Assembly (NCBI RefSeq): GCF_000262245.1
Contig: NZ_AJSX01000041.1
Span: 62,001-126,000 of the forward strand
Origin: Pasteurella bettyae CCUG 2042
GTDB lineage: Bacteria; Pseudomonadota; Gammaproteobacteria; Enterobacterales; Pasteurellaceae
DNA length: 64,000 nt
Reading direction: 5' to 3'
Shown: positions 31,431 through 41,143 of the stretch, in pieces
Layout: each line of letters begins with the position of its first letter
How positions within the stretch are numbered: position 1 is the stretch's first letter
The notes under the pieces: generated by a model
The model's database searches: none
What the model was told of the DNA's origin: nothing
The model's input: only the letters and a program-made list of their open reading frames with translations
Translations under genes and position numbers: made by a program

Positions 31431-32291
31431 TTATTTGTATTCTACGATAACATCGGCTTCATTAATGCTATCACCATAAATAGGTTGTAATGTTTTTTGG
31501 TAAGCTTTACTTAAGGTGCCATCTTTTGCTAATTTTTCAATTTCTGTATCTAACCACTCAAGCAAATCTGTATCTTCTTTTTTCACCGCAGGGGCAATAT
31601 AATCTAAATCGCCTAAATTTTTGATAGCCACCACATAGCCAGGATTTTCTTTTGCCCATGCAAACAATAAAGTATTGTCATGTGCTAATGCCTCTCCTCG
31701 ACCATCAAGCAAAGATTGGAATGTTTCCGTGTTTTGTTCAAATTTTAATGATTTATTCTTTGGAAAGTTTTTTGTGAAATAAGTATCCGCAGTAGTCCCT
31801 TTATTTAATAATAAAGTTTTATCTGCTAATTGTGCCACATCGGTAATAGGCGAACCCGCTTTAGAAACTACTCCTAATGCCACTTTCATGTAAGGTTTTG
31901 CAAAATTCACCACCTCTTTACGTTCAGGGGTAACAGTGAAGTTAGCCATCGTAATATCGACTTTATTTGATAATAAATATTCTGCTCGATTTGCGGCTTC
32001 GACTAACACAAATTCCACTTTGTTTTCATCACCTAAAAGATCTTTAGTCACCGCTTTAGCAATTTCTACATCAAAACCTTGTACTTTACCGTCTTTATCT
32101 ACGTAACCAAAAGGTGGCTTATCACTAAACACACCAATACGCACTTTATCTGCTTTTTTGATACGTTCAATAGCTGAAGTGGTTTTATCTGCGGATGCTG
32201 AAGCACCTGCATCTTTATTATCACAAGCAGTTAAGGTTGTTGCTAATAATGCAGTGGCTAAAAGTGCGGTCGCTTTTTTGAAAAATTTCAT
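31431..32291 (-). CDS. Amino-acid (probably cysteine) ABC transporter substrate-binding lipoprotein
   Basis: A 286-residue family 3 solute-binding protein. The N-terminal signal ends in a lipobox (LLATTLTAC), so the mature protein is a lipoprotein facing the periplasm. Blocks such as RIGVFSDKPPFGYVDKDGKVQGFDVEIAKAV (split here only for reading), DITMANFTVTPERK and LLDGRGEALAHDNTLLFAWA closely resemble Campylobacter CjaA, a cysteine-binding protein. It is the last gene of the transport operon. Cysteine is the best guess; glutamate, aspartate or cystine remain possible. Confidence 0.85.
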   Translation of the reverse strand: MKFFKKATALLATALLATTLTACDNKDAGASASADKTTSAIERIKKADKVRIGVFSDKPPFGYVDKDGKVQGFDVEIAKAVTKDLLGDENKVEFVLVEAANRAEYLLSNKVDITMANFTVTPERKEVVNFAKPYMKVALGVVSKAGSPITDVAQLADKTLLLNKGTTADTYFTKNFPKNKSLKFEQNTETFQSLLDGRGEALAHDNTLLFAWAKENPGYVVAIKNLGDLDYIAPAVKKEDTDLLEWLDTEIEKLAKDGTLSKAYQKTLQPIYGDSINEADVIVEYK

Positions 32292-32311
32292 AATAATTCC
32301 TCTATGTTGTG

Positions 32312-33049
32312 TTAAATATAATAATCAAGAATGTTTAAGAAAGCTTTTGCACGCTCCGTATGAGGACTCGTGAAAAATTGCTCTGGCGACGCCTGCTCAA
32401 TAATTTCACCTTTATCCATAAATACAATGCGATCAGCGACCTGACGAGCAAATGCCATTTCATGAGTCACTATCAACATTGTCATCCCCTCTTTAGCTAA
32501 GCTTAATATCACTTCTAATACTTCTCGAACCATTTCTGGATCAAGCGCAGCTGTAACTTCATCAAACAGCATAATTTCTGGATTCATACAAAGTGAGCGA
32601 ACAATCGCAATACGTTGTTTTTGCCCACCAGATAATTCTCGTGGATAAGCATTCTTACGTTCATATAAACCTACACGTTTTAATAATCTATCTGCTTGCT
32701 CTTCCACTTCAGCACGAGAACGTTTTTGTACTTTTAAAGGGCCCAGTAAGATATTTTCAATCACCGTCATATGGGAAAATAATTCGTAACTTTGAAATAC
32801 CATACCAATATGCTGACGAGCTTTTACCCAAGCAATATCTTTACCTAATTCGCCTACACCTGAAAGTTTAATGCTGCCACGTTGAATTTCTTCTAATCCA
32901 TTAATACAGCGTAAAAAAGTGCTTTTACCACAACCAGATGGCCCTAAAATCACCACCACTTCCCCTTTTTCAACAGATAAATTCATGCCTTTAAGGGCGG
33001 TTATCTCTGCGTAATTTTTTACTAAATATTTAATTTCAAGTAATGCCAT
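32312..33049 (-). CDS. Amino-acid ABC transporter ATPase
   Basis: A 245-residue ATP-binding subunit of a polar amino-acid importer. Walker A is [12 protein letters not shown], the Q-loop is in VFQSYELF, the signature is [11 protein letters not shown], Walker B is [13 protein letters not shown], and the switch His is in IVTHEM. It follows two permease genes and precedes the binding-protein gene by 20 bases, all on the same strand. Confidence 0.93.
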   Translation of the reverse strand: MALLEIKYLVKNYAEITALKGMNLSVEKGEVVVILGPSGCGKSTFLRCINGLEEIQRGSIKLSGVGELGKDIAWVKARQHIGMVFQSYELFSHMTVIENILLGPLKVQKRSRAEVEEQADRLLKRVGLYERKNAYPRELSGGQKQRIAIVRSLCMNPEIMLFDEVTAALDPEMVREVLEVILSLAKEGMTMLIVTHEMAFARQVADRIVFMDKGEIIEQASPEQFFTSPHTERAKAFLNILDYYI

Positions 33050-33111
33050 TTGATTCTTATCTCATTTAAAATTTTTTCTTTTTCCACCGCACTTTTATGC
33101 GATTGCTCTCG

Positions 33112-33777
33112 TTATTCCCAATGCTTTTCTAGATATTTTGAAAATAAGGAAAGTGGATAACAAATTGCAAAATATAATGCAAAAATAACACCATAAATCC
33201 ACAATGCTGATGTTGGATCTCTAAATAAAGAAGTCTCAATAATTTGTTGTCCCACTTTAATAACCTCCAATACACCAATTAACATTGCCAGTGAACTGGT
33301 TTTGATCATACGAGTAAATAAATTAATTGCTCCTGGTGTGATACGTTTTAAACTTTGTGGAAGCAAGATATAAATAAAAGTTTGAACTTTAGTTAACCCT
33401 AAAGCATAAGCGGCTTCTGTTTGATGTTTTTCAATAGAAGTTAATGAGCCTCGTACTAAGTCTCCCATTTCTGCCACGCCCCAGAAGATAAACACTAAAA
33501 TACAAACCGTGATGCCATCTAAGTGCGTATTAAACCATTTTGCTATACCGAAATAGACAATAAATAACATTGCTAATAAAGGAATAATCCGAACGACCTC
33601 TAAGTATAAACGACATAAAGCTCGCACTAATTTATTTGTACTGGTCATCACAACACCTAGCAATACACCAAGAATACAAGCAAATAATACGGAGACAAAA
33701 GCAATCTCAGCAGTGATCCATAAACCACTTAGTAAACGTTGTAAATTATTACCTTCAAATAAAATCGTTAATCCCAT
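33112..33777 (-). CDS. Amino-acid ABC transporter permease (second)
   Basis: A 221-residue inner-membrane permease of the HisM/GltK type with about five hydrophobic segments. The EAA loop that contacts the ATPase is visible as EAAYALGLTKVQTFIYILLPQSLKRI. It starts 3 bases after the stop of the partner permease, so the two are translationally linked and probably form a heterodimer. A single uptake sequence (33086) fills the gap to the ATPase gene. Confidence 0.92.
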   Translation of the reverse strand: MGLTILFEGNNLQRLLSGLWITAEIAFVSVLFACILGVLLGVVMTSTNKLVRALCRLYLEVVRIIPLLAMLFIVYFGIAKWFNTHLDGITVCILVFIFWGVAEMGDLVRGSLTSIEKHQTEAAYALGLTKVQTFIYILLPQSLKRITPGAINLFTRMIKTSSLAMLIGVLEVIKVGQQIIETSLFRDPTSALWIYGVIFALYFAICYPLSLFSKYLEKHWE

Positions 33778-33780
33778 CTT

Positions 33781-34440
33781 TTACGCTCCATATTTTGCAC
33801 GACGTAAACGACGTTCTAAGTAACTAATATAAATAGATACTGGCAATAAAATAACTAAATAGAACATTACTAATAAAAATAAGGCTTCATTAGTTTTGTA
33901 GTCCATGCCGATAATTTCCTTTGTCATAAACATGAGTTCAGCAATCGCTATTGCACTTACGACAGAAGTTTCTTTCATTAAAAATAAGCAGTTTGCCCCA
34001 ATAGCAGGAGTGGCTACAGCAAAAGCTTGTGGAAAGACTACATAACGGAATGTTTGTTTTTGGCTTAATCCTAAACTTAAAGCTGACTCAATTTGCCCTT
34101 TGGAGACAGATTCAATTCCTGCTCGAAAGGCTTCTGCCATATAGCTACCGCCTAAAAAGGTTAAGCCGATCACTGCACAAGTAAAACCATCTAACTTAAT
34201 TCCGATTTTGGATAAACCAAAATACAGGAAAAAAACTTGAATCAATAAAGGGGTGTTACGTGAAAGTTCGATATAGCATTTTGTAAGAGTGACTAAACCA
34301 CGAATTTTATAACTCATAATTACCGCACAAATCACACCGACGAGAATAGATAAAATAATCGCAAAAAATGATAACTCAAGGGTGATAATTGTGGCATCAA
34401 TAAATCTTGGCAGAACACTCCAAATATATTGCCAATTCAT
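33781..34440 (-). CDS. Amino-acid ABC transporter permease (first)
   Basis: A 219-residue permease paralogous to its neighbour, also with about five membrane segments. The EAA loop reads ESALSLGLSQKQTFRYVVFPQAF, and ELSRNTPLLIQVFFLYFG is the usual N-terminal family block. It is the first gene of the four-gene operon permease-permease-ATPase-binding protein. Confidence 0.92.
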   Translation of the reverse strand: MNWQYIWSVLPRFIDATIITLELSFFAIILSILVGVICAVIMSYKIRGLVTLTKCYIELSRNTPLLIQVFFLYFGLSKIGIKLDGFTCAVIGLTFLGGSYMAEAFRAGIESVSKGQIESALSLGLSQKQTFRYVVFPQAFAVATPAIGANCLFLMKETSVVSAIAIAELMFMTKEIIGMDYKTNEALFLLVMFYLVILLPVSIYISYLERRLRRAKYGA

Positions 34441-34562
34441 AATCTTCTCTATTTTTTAATCTTTACGGAATGAGGAAATTATAAGCATGAGTTAGATAAT
34501 AAAATAAAGAATAAAAAATTATTTGTTATAGCAATTAGAAATATATGATATGAATAGAAATA

Positions 34563-34613
34563 AAAAAGTGCGGTAGAATTTTGAAAAATTTTTCAAATCC
34601 TACCGCACTTTTG
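34563..34613. terminator. Uptake-sequence inverted pair downstream of miaB
   Basis: Uptake cores at 34566-34574 and (inverted) 34602-34610 extend to a stem of about 13 bp including the flanking A, T and TAG/CTA bases. It lies about 20 bases past the miaB stop, so it most likely terminates miaB on the minus strand. Confidence 0.8.
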
Positions 34614-34631
34614 AGTTTGAGGGAGATTAAA

Positions 34632-36056
34632 TTAAGCGACGAAACGACCTACGCCTAATTCATCTTCTTTACGAGTACGATTCATCACCGCTTCTGGAGA
34701 TTGCACAACGCGCAATCCCATTTGTTCTTCTGTACGAACCACTTCGCCACGTAATGAATTAGTAAATACGTCAGTAATTTTAATATCTACGAATTTACCA
34801 ATCATATCAGGCGTACCAACGAAATTCACAATACGATTGTTTTCCGTACGACCTGTTAATTCCATAATATCTTTTTTCGATGGTCCTTCAACTAATACAC
34901 GCTGTTCAGTACCTAACATTGCACGACTGAATTGCAATGCTTGATTATTAATACGTTGTTGAAGTAAGTATAAACGCTGTTTCTTTTCTTCTTCAGTCAC
35001 ATCATCTGGCATATCTGCCGCAGGTGTGCCTGGACGAGCTGAATAGACAAAGCTATAACTCATGTCAAAGTTCACTTGTTGAATAAGATTCATGGTTTGT
35101 TCAAATTCTTCATTAGTTTCACCAGGGAAACCAACAATAAAGTCTGAACTAATTTGAATATTTGGGCGAACGGCTCGCAACTTACGAATAATCGATTTAT
35201 ATTCAATTGCAGTATGACCTCGTTTCATCATAGTAAGAATACGGTCGGAACCCGCTTGCACTGGCAAGTGTAAGAAACTGACTAATTCAGGCGTATCACG
35301 ATACACATCAATAATATCATCCGTAAATTCCAGTGGATTACTCGTAGTAAAACGTAAACGGTCAATCCCATCAATGGCGGCGACTAAACGTAATAATTCT
35401 GCAAATGAGCAAATTCCGCCATCAAATGTTGGACCACGATAGGCATTTACATTTTGACCTAATAAATTCACTTCACGAACACCTTGTGCAGCGAGTTGTG
35501 CAATTTCAAATAATACATCATCTAATGGACGGCTTACTTCCTCTCCACGAGTATAAGGCACAACACAATAGGTGCAATATTTGTTACAACCTTCCATAAT
35601 TGATACGAAAGCGGTTGGACCTTCTGCTTTAGGTTCAGGTAAGCAATCAAATTTTTCAATTTCAGGGAAACTGACGTCCACAACAGAACTTTGACCACCA
35701 CGAATTTGATTAATCATGGCAGGTAAACGGTGTAAAGTTTGTGGTCCAAAAATAATATCCACAAATGGGGCTCGCTGGCGAATATGTTCCCCTTCTTGTG
35801 AAGCGACACAACCACCGACACCAATCAATAAATTAGGATTTTTCTTTTTCAGCTCTTTCCAACGACCTAATTGATGGAATACTTTTTCTTGTGCTTTTTC
35901 ACGAATTGAACAGGTATTTAATAACAGAACATCAGCTTCTTCTGGAATTTCTGTTAATTCTAAACCATGAGTACTTTCTAATAGATCTGCCATTTTAGAT
36001 GAGTCGTACTCATTCATTTGGCAGCCCCAAGTTTTAATATGTAATTTTTGTGTCAT
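34632..36056 (-). CDS. miaB: tRNA-2-methylthio-N6-dimethylallyladenosine synthase
   Basis: A radical-SAM methylthiotransferase of 474 residues that adds the 2-methylthio group to i6A37 of tRNA. The N-terminal UPF0004 domain carries the auxiliary-cluster cysteines ([27 protein letters not shown]). The radical SAM triad is CNKYCTYC in the [17 protein letters not shown] motif. A C-terminal TRAM domain starts near [11 protein letters not shown]. It is not beside phoH-ybeY as it is in E. coli. Confidence 0.97.
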   Translation of the reverse strand: MTQKLHIKTWGCQMNEYDSSKMADLLESTHGLELTEIPEEADVLLLNTCSIREKAQEKVFHQLGRWKELKKKNPNLLIGVGGCVASQEGEHIRQRAPFVDIIFGPQTLHRLPAMINQIRGGQSSVVDVSFPEIEKFDCLPEPKAEGPTAFVSIMEGCNKYCTYCVVPYTRGEEVSRPLDDVLFEIAQLAAQGVREVNLLGQNVNAYRGPTFDGGICSFAELLRLVAAIDGIDRLRFTTSNPLEFTDDIIDVYRDTPELVSFLHLPVQAGSDRILTMMKRGHTAIEYKSIIRKLRAVRPNIQISSDFIVGFPGETNEEFEQTMNLIQQVNFDMSYSFVYSARPGTPAADMPDDVTEEEKKQRLYLLQQRINNQALQFSRAMLGTEQRVLVEGPSKKDIMELTGRTENNRIVNFVGTPDMIGKFVDIKITDVFTNSLRGEVVRTEEQMGLRVVQSPEAVMNRTRKEDELGVGRFVA

Positions 36057-36123
36057 CTTGTCTTATATATGCTGTTAGATAATCAATAATACAATGAAAT
36101 CATTTACCCCAGATTTCACAAGT

Positions 36124-36151
36124 AAAAAATCGGTTGGCTATTTTACCGATT
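36124..36151 (-). terminator. Terminator after the DUF3861 gene
   Basis: On the minus strand AATCGGT and ACCGATT form a 7-bp stem with a 10-base loop, immediately followed by a T run. It lies about 70 bases past the DUF3861 stop. Confidence 0.7.
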
Positions 36152-36223
36152 CGTAGCAATTATGACCAGCTAAAAACACATTTTTTTTCATTTTGTCTCA
36201 TAAAGCTACTGATTACTAGCTGG

Positions 36224-36517
36224 TTATTCTTGTTTTGCTTTTCCTTTCACAAGTTTCATTATTTCAACAAAGTGCGGTCTAATTTCACGAAATAATGGGT
36301 GATCTCGATGAATCATCATTACTTCACTCATTAATTTTAATCCCAGGGTAAATTGTTCCGCCATTTCCGATGTAAAACCATCACGTTGTTTAGACATTTC
36401 AATAATCTTAAAAATATCGTCATGATTATCCGCAATAAATTGTATTTTCTGATTCATCGAATTGCCTTGCTGATCTTCTAAATGTTCAAGGGTAATACGG
36501 TATTGATGTGCTTTCAT
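36224..36517 (-). CDS. DUF3861 family protein
   Basis: A 97-residue soluble protein of unknown function beginning MKAHQYRITLEHLED. The start at 36517 is supported by AAGGAAGGA upstream; an in-frame ATG at 36559 lacks such a site and adds non-conserved residues. The family blocks FIADNHDDIFKIIE and LGLKLMSEVMMIHRDHPLF are clear. It stands between miaB and the phosphate operon as a single gene with its own terminator. An uptake core (36270-36278) lies near its 3' end. Confidence 0.85.
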   Translation of the reverse strand: MKAHQYRITLEHLEDQQGNSMNQKIQFIADNHDDIFKIIEMSKQRDGFTSEMAEQFTLGLKLMSEVMMIHRDHPLFREIRPHFVEIMKLVKGKAKQE

Positions 36518-36639
36518 AAAATCCTTCCTTATGCTTTGTGGTTTGCGTTTATTATACACCTCAGTGCAAATTATGTCAGACTCTGAAATAGATTAAATTT
36601 TTCTAGAAATATTACCGCACTTTTATAAATCGATATGGA

Positions 36640-36657
36640 CTGTCATCAAACTGTAAT
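36640..36657 (+). promoter_or_regulatory. Pho box 1 upstream of pstS
   Basis: CTGTCAT-CAAA-CTGTAAT: two 7-base PhoB half-sites separated by 4 bases, the standard Pho-box layout with one mismatch in the second repeat. A -10-like TATTAC follows at 36665-36670. Confidence 0.85.
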
Positions 36658-36678
36658 ATTGTTTTATTACACTCTCCT

Positions 36679-36696
36679 CTGTCAAATCACTGACAT
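36679..36696 (+). promoter_or_regulatory. Possible Pho box 2, in the pstS leader
   Basis: CTGTCAA-ATCA-CTGACAT has the same 7-4-7 arrangement with one mismatch in each half-site. It begins 39 bases after box 1 and lies between the likely promoter and the pstS ribosome-binding site, so it could act as a second site or be chance. Confidence 0.5.
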
Positions 36697-36717
36697 CATG
36701 AATAATGGAGAGATAAA

Positions 36718-37758
36718 ATGAAAAAAACTATCTTAAAAACTGTCACTATCTTAGGCGTTTCATTAGGCCTATTAGTCACAGCCCAGGCACAAACTATCAC
36801 TGGTGCTGGTGCCTCATTCCCTTATCCAATTTATGCTAAATGGGTATCTCAATATGAAAAAGAAACGGGGAATCAAGTGAATTACCAATCTATTGGTTCA
36901 GGAGGCGGACAACAGCAAATCATTGCTAAAACCATTGACTTTGGTGCCTCAGATGATCCGATGAATGCACAAAGTCTTCATGAGCATCAGCTTTTTCAAT
37001 TTCCTGCAATCATAGGCGGTACAGTACCTGTAGTGAATATTCCTAATGTTGCTGCAGGTCAATTAAGACTTTCAGGAACGGTGTTAGCCGATATTTTCCT
37101 TGGGAAAATAAAAAAATGGAATGATCCTGCCATTACCCAACTCAATCCTAATTTCAACCTTCCTAATCAAGACATTATTGTTATCTACCGTTCAGATGGT
37201 TCAGGAACCACTTTTGGCTGGACGAATTATCTATCTAAGGTGTCTCCAGAATGGAAAGAAAAAGTAGGCACAGGTAAGTCAGTCAAATGGCCAACAGGTC
37301 AAGGCGGAAAAGGAAATGAAGGTATTGCAGCTTATGTTGCAAAAATTAAATATGCGATTAGTTATGTTGAATATGCCTATGCAAAACAAAATAATCTCAC
37401 TTGGGTATCATTAAAAAATCGTGCCAATAAATTTGTACAGCCTTCAAAACAAAGTTTTGCTTCCGCTGCGACGAATACTAAATGGAATGAGGTAGAAGGA
37501 ATGGGGGTCATTTTAACTGATGAAGCAGGTGATAACTCATGGCCGATTACCGCTGCAAGTTTCATCTTAGTACCTAAAAAAACCGAAAAACCAGCAGCAA
37601 CCAAAGGGGTGTTAGATTTCTTTGATTGGGCATTTAGTAAAGGAAAAAACTTTGCAAGTGAATTAGATTATGTGCCATTACCAGATGAAGTGGTATCACA
37701 AATTAAAGCTAAATGGCAATCTGAAATTAAAGACGTCAATGGGAAAGCCGTTCGTTAA
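36718..37758 (+). CDS. pstS: Phosphate-binding protein PstS
   Basis: Periplasmic high-affinity phosphate receptor, 346 residues with a cleavable signal peptide ending at VTAQAQ. The phosphate-binding loops GAGASFPYPIYAKW, GSGGGQQQI and YRSDGSGTTFGWTNYL are present. AATGGAGAG precedes the ATG. It is the first gene of pstSCAB-phoBR and is preceded by Pho boxes. The 72-base gap to pstC contains a hairpin. Confidence 0.97.
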   Translation: MKKTILKTVTILGVSLGLLVTAQAQTITGAGASFPYPIYAKWVSQYEKETGNQVNYQSIGSGGGQQQIIAKTIDFGASDDPMNAQSLHEHQLFQFPAIIGGTVPVVNIPNVAAGQLRLSGTVLADIFLGKIKKWNDPAITQLNPNFNLPNQDIIVIYRSDGSGTTFGWTNYLSKVSPEWKEKVGTGKSVKWPTGQGGKGNEGIAAYVAKIKYAISYVEYAYAKQNNLTWVSLKNRANKFVQPSKQSFASAATNTKWNEVEGMGVILTDEAGDNSWPITAASFILVPKKTEKPAATKGVLDFFDWAFSKGKNFASELDYVPLPDEVVSQIKAKWQSEIKDVNGKAVR

Positions 37759-37786
37759 ACTGCGGTCTATTTTATAAAAATTTTAT

Positions 37787-37813
37787 AGGCTTAATGGTAA
37801 TTACATTAAGCCT
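37787..37813 (+). promoter_or_regulatory. Hairpin between pstS and pstC
   Basis: AGGCTTAATG (37787-37796) and CATTAAGCCT (37804-37813) form a perfect 10-bp stem with a 7-base loop. It is followed by AATAAAAG rather than a T run, so it is more likely an mRNA-stabilising or partial-termination element than a full terminator. Confidence 0.65.
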
Positions 37814-37830
37814 AATAAAAGAGTTAGCTT

Positions 37831-38781
37831 ATGAAAAAGATTAAAAATCAATACAATACTCATAAAATTTTAGAATGGACTTTTCATTATGTCACTAAAA
37901 GCTTTGCTTGTATTGTATTTCTCATTTTGATTTCTATCTTAGTCTCCTTAGTGTATGCCAGTTGGGAATCAATTCAAACTTTTGGATTGAGTTTTTTATG
38001 GACTACCGACTGGAATCCATCTCAAAATAGTTATGGTGCTTTTGTTCCTATTGTTGGAACCCTAATTTCTACATGTTTTGCCCTCATTATTGCGGTACCT
38101 ATTTCCTTAGGCATTGCCACTTTTCTTACTGAATTGGCACCAGAATGGGCAAAAAAAACTATTGGTTTAGCTATCGAAATGTTAGCCGCCATTCCCTCTA
38201 TTATTTATGGAATGTGGGGATTATTTGTGTTCGTCCCATATTTCCAAGAAAACATTCAACCACATTTAATTCATAGTTTAGGAAACATACCTGGCATAGG
38301 CTTCCTGTTTATGGATGCCCCTTTTGGAATCGGTTTATTTAGTGCGGGATTAGTCCTTGCCATTATGATTATTCCATTTATTGCATCCATTATGCGAGAA
38401 GTCTTTACAGTCGTTCCTCATATGCTAAAAGAATCAGCTTATGGGCTTGGCGCTACTACCTGGGAAGTTATATGGAATATCATCCTACCTTATACCAAAA
38501 CTGCGGTTATTGGTGGCGTTATGTTAGGTATTGGACGGGCACTTGGAGAAACTATGGCAATTACCTTTGTGATTGGTAATGCATTCAATTTACCCAATTC
38601 AATTTTCTCACCAACGACATCAATTACTTCAGCTATTGCTAATCAATTTAACGAAGCCGCTGGATTACAAAAATCAGCTTTAATGGAATTAGGTTTATTC
38701 CTCTTCTTAATTACGACAGTGGTACTCATTGCTTCTCGTTTATTAATCGCCCGTATCACAATCCATGAAGGGAAACATTAG
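37831..38781 (+). CDS. pstC: Phosphate ABC transporter permease PstC
   Basis: Inner-membrane permease of 316 residues with about six membrane segments. Typical blocks are SLGIATFLTELAPEWAKK, MLAAIPSIIYGMWGLFVFVPY and the EAA-type loop KESAYGLGATTWEVIWNIILPY. It is separated from pstS by a hairpin and from pstA by 2 bases. Confidence 0.96.
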   Translation: MKKIKNQYNTHKILEWTFHYVTKSFACIVFLILISILVSLVYASWESIQTFGLSFLWTTDWNPSQNSYGAFVPIVGTLISTCFALIIAVPISLGIATFLTELAPEWAKKTIGLAIEMLAAIPSIIYGMWGLFVFVPYFQENIQPHLIHSLGNIPGIGFLFMDAPFGIGLFSAGLVLAIMIIPFIASIMREVFTVVPHMLKESAYGLGATTWEVIWNIILPYTKTAVIGGVMLGIGRALGETMAITFVIGNAFNLPNSIFSPTTSITSAIANQFNEAAGLQKSALMELGLFLFLITTVVLIASRLLIARITIHEGKH

Positions 38782-38783
38782 TT

Positions 38784-39635
38784 ATGCAAAATTATATGAC
38801 GACTCGTTTTAAACAACGTAAATGCATGAATAAATTAATGATGAGCATTGCTATATTGGCGGTGGTTTTTGGATTATTTTGGTTATGCTGGATTATTGCA
38901 ACTTTAATGATAAAAGGAATTCCTAACCTTTCCTTAGCACTTTTTATGGAAAAAACACCAGGTCCAGGGGAACAAGGAGGATTAATGAATGCAATTCTAG
39001 GTTCAATAGAAATATTAGTAGTCGCGGTTTTGATTGGTGCACCAACAGGAATCTTAGCTGGGACTTACTTAGCAGAATATGGCAAATTCAGCAAATTAGC
39101 CTCTATCACACGCTTTTTAAATGATATTTTACTCTCGGCACCTTCGATTGTAATTGGCTTATTTATTTATGCTATTTATGTATCTCAGGTAAATCATTTC
39201 TCTGGTTGGGCGGGTGCACTTGCTTTAGCTATCATTGTGATTCCAATTGTAGTCCGAACCACTGAAAATATGTTGTTGCTCATTCCTAATCAATTACGAG
39301 AGGCAGCAATTGCACTTGGTTGCCCACGCTGGAAAGTCATTACACTCATCTGCTATAAAGCCGTAAAATCAGGTATTCTCACTGGAGTATTACTAGCCAT
39401 CGCTCGTATTGCTGGGGAAACGGCGCCATTACTTTTCACAGCTTTATCAAATCAATTCACTTCATTCAATATGAATGAACCATTAGCAAACTTACCGGTA
39501 GTGATTTACCAATATGCAGCCAGTCCGTTTAATGATTGGAACGCTTTGGCTTGGGCTGGAGCAACTTTAATTACGCTCTTTGTCCTGAGCCTAAATATTT
39601 TTACTCGATTTTATTTTAATAAGAAAGGGAAATAA
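38784..39635 (+). CDS. pstA: Phosphate ABC transporter permease PstA
   Basis: The second permease of the phosphate importer, 283 residues, about six hydrophobic segments. Conserved stretches: GIPNLSLALFMEKTPGPGEQGG, AGTYLAEYGKFSK and REAAIALGCPRWKVITLIC. An alternative start is the ATG at residue 15 (MNKLMMSIAI), since the first codons are poorly conserved. It is coupled to pstC by a 2-base gap and followed by pstB after 6 bases. Confidence 0.95.
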   Translation: MQNYMTTRFKQRKCMNKLMMSIAILAVVFGLFWLCWIIATLMIKGIPNLSLALFMEKTPGPGEQGGLMNAILGSIEILVVAVLIGAPTGILAGTYLAEYGKFSKLASITRFLNDILLSAPSIVIGLFIYAIYVSQVNHFSGWAGALALAIIVIPIVVRTTENMLLLIPNQLREAAIALGCPRWKVITLICYKAVKSGILTGVLLAIARIAGETAPLLFTALSNQFTSFNMNEPLANLPVVIYQYAASPFNDWNALAWAGATLITLFVLSLNIFTRFYFNKKGK

Positions 39636-39641
39636 ACACCT

Positions 39642-40409
39642 ATGATCAATATCAATGACACCAAAATTGAAGTGAGAAATCTTAATTTCTATTATGATGA
39701 TTTTCATGCGTTAAAAAATATTAATTTACGTATTGCACGTAATAAAGTAACCGCATTTATTGGTCCATCAGGTTGTGGTAAATCTACTTTATTACGCACT
39801 TTTAATCGTATGTTTGAGCTTTATCCAACACAAAAAGCTACTGGTGAAATTAAACTTGATGGAGATAACCTACTGACCTCTAAAGCCGATGTTTCTATTA
39901 TTCGCACAAAGGTGGGAATGGTTTTCCAAAAACCGACGCCTTTTCCCATGTCCATTTATGACAATATCGCCTTTGGAATAAAATTATTTGAGAAAATTAA
40001 TAAATCTGATCTACATGATCGTGTAGAATGGGCATTAACTAAAGCCGCATTATGGAATGAAGTAAAAGATAAATTACATCATAGCGGTGATAGCTTATCA
40101 GGTGGTCAACAACAGCGTTTATGTATTGCTCGAGGGATTGCTATAAAACCTCAAGTATTACTATTAGATGAACCATGTTCTGCTCTCGACCCGATTTCAA
40201 CAATGAAAATTGAAGAACTTATTTTCGAATTAAAACAAGATTATACTCTTGCCATCGTGACACATAATATGCAACAAGCCGCTCGCTGTTCCGACTACAC
40301 TGCTTACATGTATTTGGGTGAGTTAGTTGAGTTTGGCGATACTCAGAAACTTTTTGCACATCCTACAGACAAAAGAACAGAAGACTATATTCGTGGTAGA
40401 ATGGGATAA
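39642..40409 (+). CDS. pstB: Phosphate ABC transporter ATPase PstB
   Basis: ATP-binding subunit of 255 residues. Walker A is [18 protein letters not shown], the signature [15 protein letters not shown], Walker [16 protein letters not shown], and the switch His is in [11 protein letters not shown]. The FNRM and [13 protein letters not shown] stretches distinguish PstB from other importers. No phoU follows; phoB comes next after 41 bases that include an uptake sequence (40426). Confidence 0.97.
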   Translation: MININDTKIEVRNLNFYYDDFHALKNINLRIARNKVTAFIGPSGCGKSTLLRTFNRMFELYPTQKATGEIKLDGDNLLTSKADVSIIRTKVGMVFQKPTPFPMSIYDNIAFGIKLFEKINKSDLHDRVEWALTKAALWNEVKDKLHHSGDSLSGGQQQRLCIARGIAIKPQVLLLDEPCSALDPISTMKIEELIFELKQDYTLAIVTHNMQQAARCSDYTAYMYLGELVEFGDTQKLFAHPTDKRTEDYIRGRMG

Positions 40410-40450
40410 AATTTTGATAAATTAAACCGCACTTTAAAATAGGAAATGCT

Positions 40451-41140
40451 ATGGCTGAAAGAATTTTAGTGGTTGAAGATGAACAAGCTATCCGTGAAAT
40501 GATTGTGCTATTTCTTCAACAGCATCAATATGATGTCATTGAAGCACTGGATTATCAAAGTGCGGTAAAACAATTAGAAAAAAAACCTAAATTAATTTTA
40601 CTGGATTGGATGCTGCCAGGTCGTTCTGGTATACATTTTATTCAATATCTAAAAAAAATCGCTTCTTTTGAAAACATTCCCATTATTATGCTAACAGCTC
40701 GCAGTGCTGAAGAAGATTGTATTACTAGCTTAAATACAGGGGCTGATGATTATATCAGTAAACCATTCTCACCAAAGGTGTTATTAGCTCGAATAGATGC
40801 CTTGCTACGCAGAACCTATGAGCAACATTCCAATATAATCAATATTGATGGTTTGCAACTTGATCAGGATGCCAAACGAGTCTCTTATCAACAACATCAT
40901 ATTTCTCTTAGTTCTACTGAATATAAACTGTTACATTTCTTCATGCTCCACCCCGAAAAAGTATATAGCCGAGACCAACTACTCGATTTCATTTGGGGAA
41001 ATAATATTTATTTAGAAGATCGTACTGTTGATGTCTATATTCGCCGTCTACGTAAAAGCTTAGCCCCTTATCAATTTGATAGTTATCTACAGACTGTTCG
41101 GGGAAGTGGTTACCGCTTCTCAAGTCACTTTGAGGAGTAA
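40451..41140 (+). CDS. phoB: Phosphate regulon response regulator PhoB
   Basis: An OmpR-family regulator of 229 residues. The receiver domain shows the acidic pair VVEDEQA, the phosphoacceptor Asp in [11 protein letters not shown] (about residue 53) and the conserved Lys in [10 protein letters not shown]. The winged-helix DNA-binding domain ends with [12 protein letters not shown] and TVRGSGYRF. PhoB would bind the Pho boxes at 36640-36696, giving autoregulation of its own operon. phoR follows after 3 bases. Confidence 0.96.
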   Translation: MAERILVVEDEQAIREMIVLFLQQHQYDVIEALDYQSAVKQLEKKPKLILLDWMLPGRSGIHFIQYLKKIASFENIPIIMLTARSAEEDCITSLNTGADDYISKPFSPKVLLARIDALLRRTYEQHSNIINIDGLQLDQDAKRVSYQQHHISLSSTEYKLLHFFMLHPEKVYSRDQLLDFIWGNNIYLEDRTVDVYIRRLRKSLAPYQFDSYLQTVRGSGYRFSSHFEE

Positions 41141-41143
41141 ATA

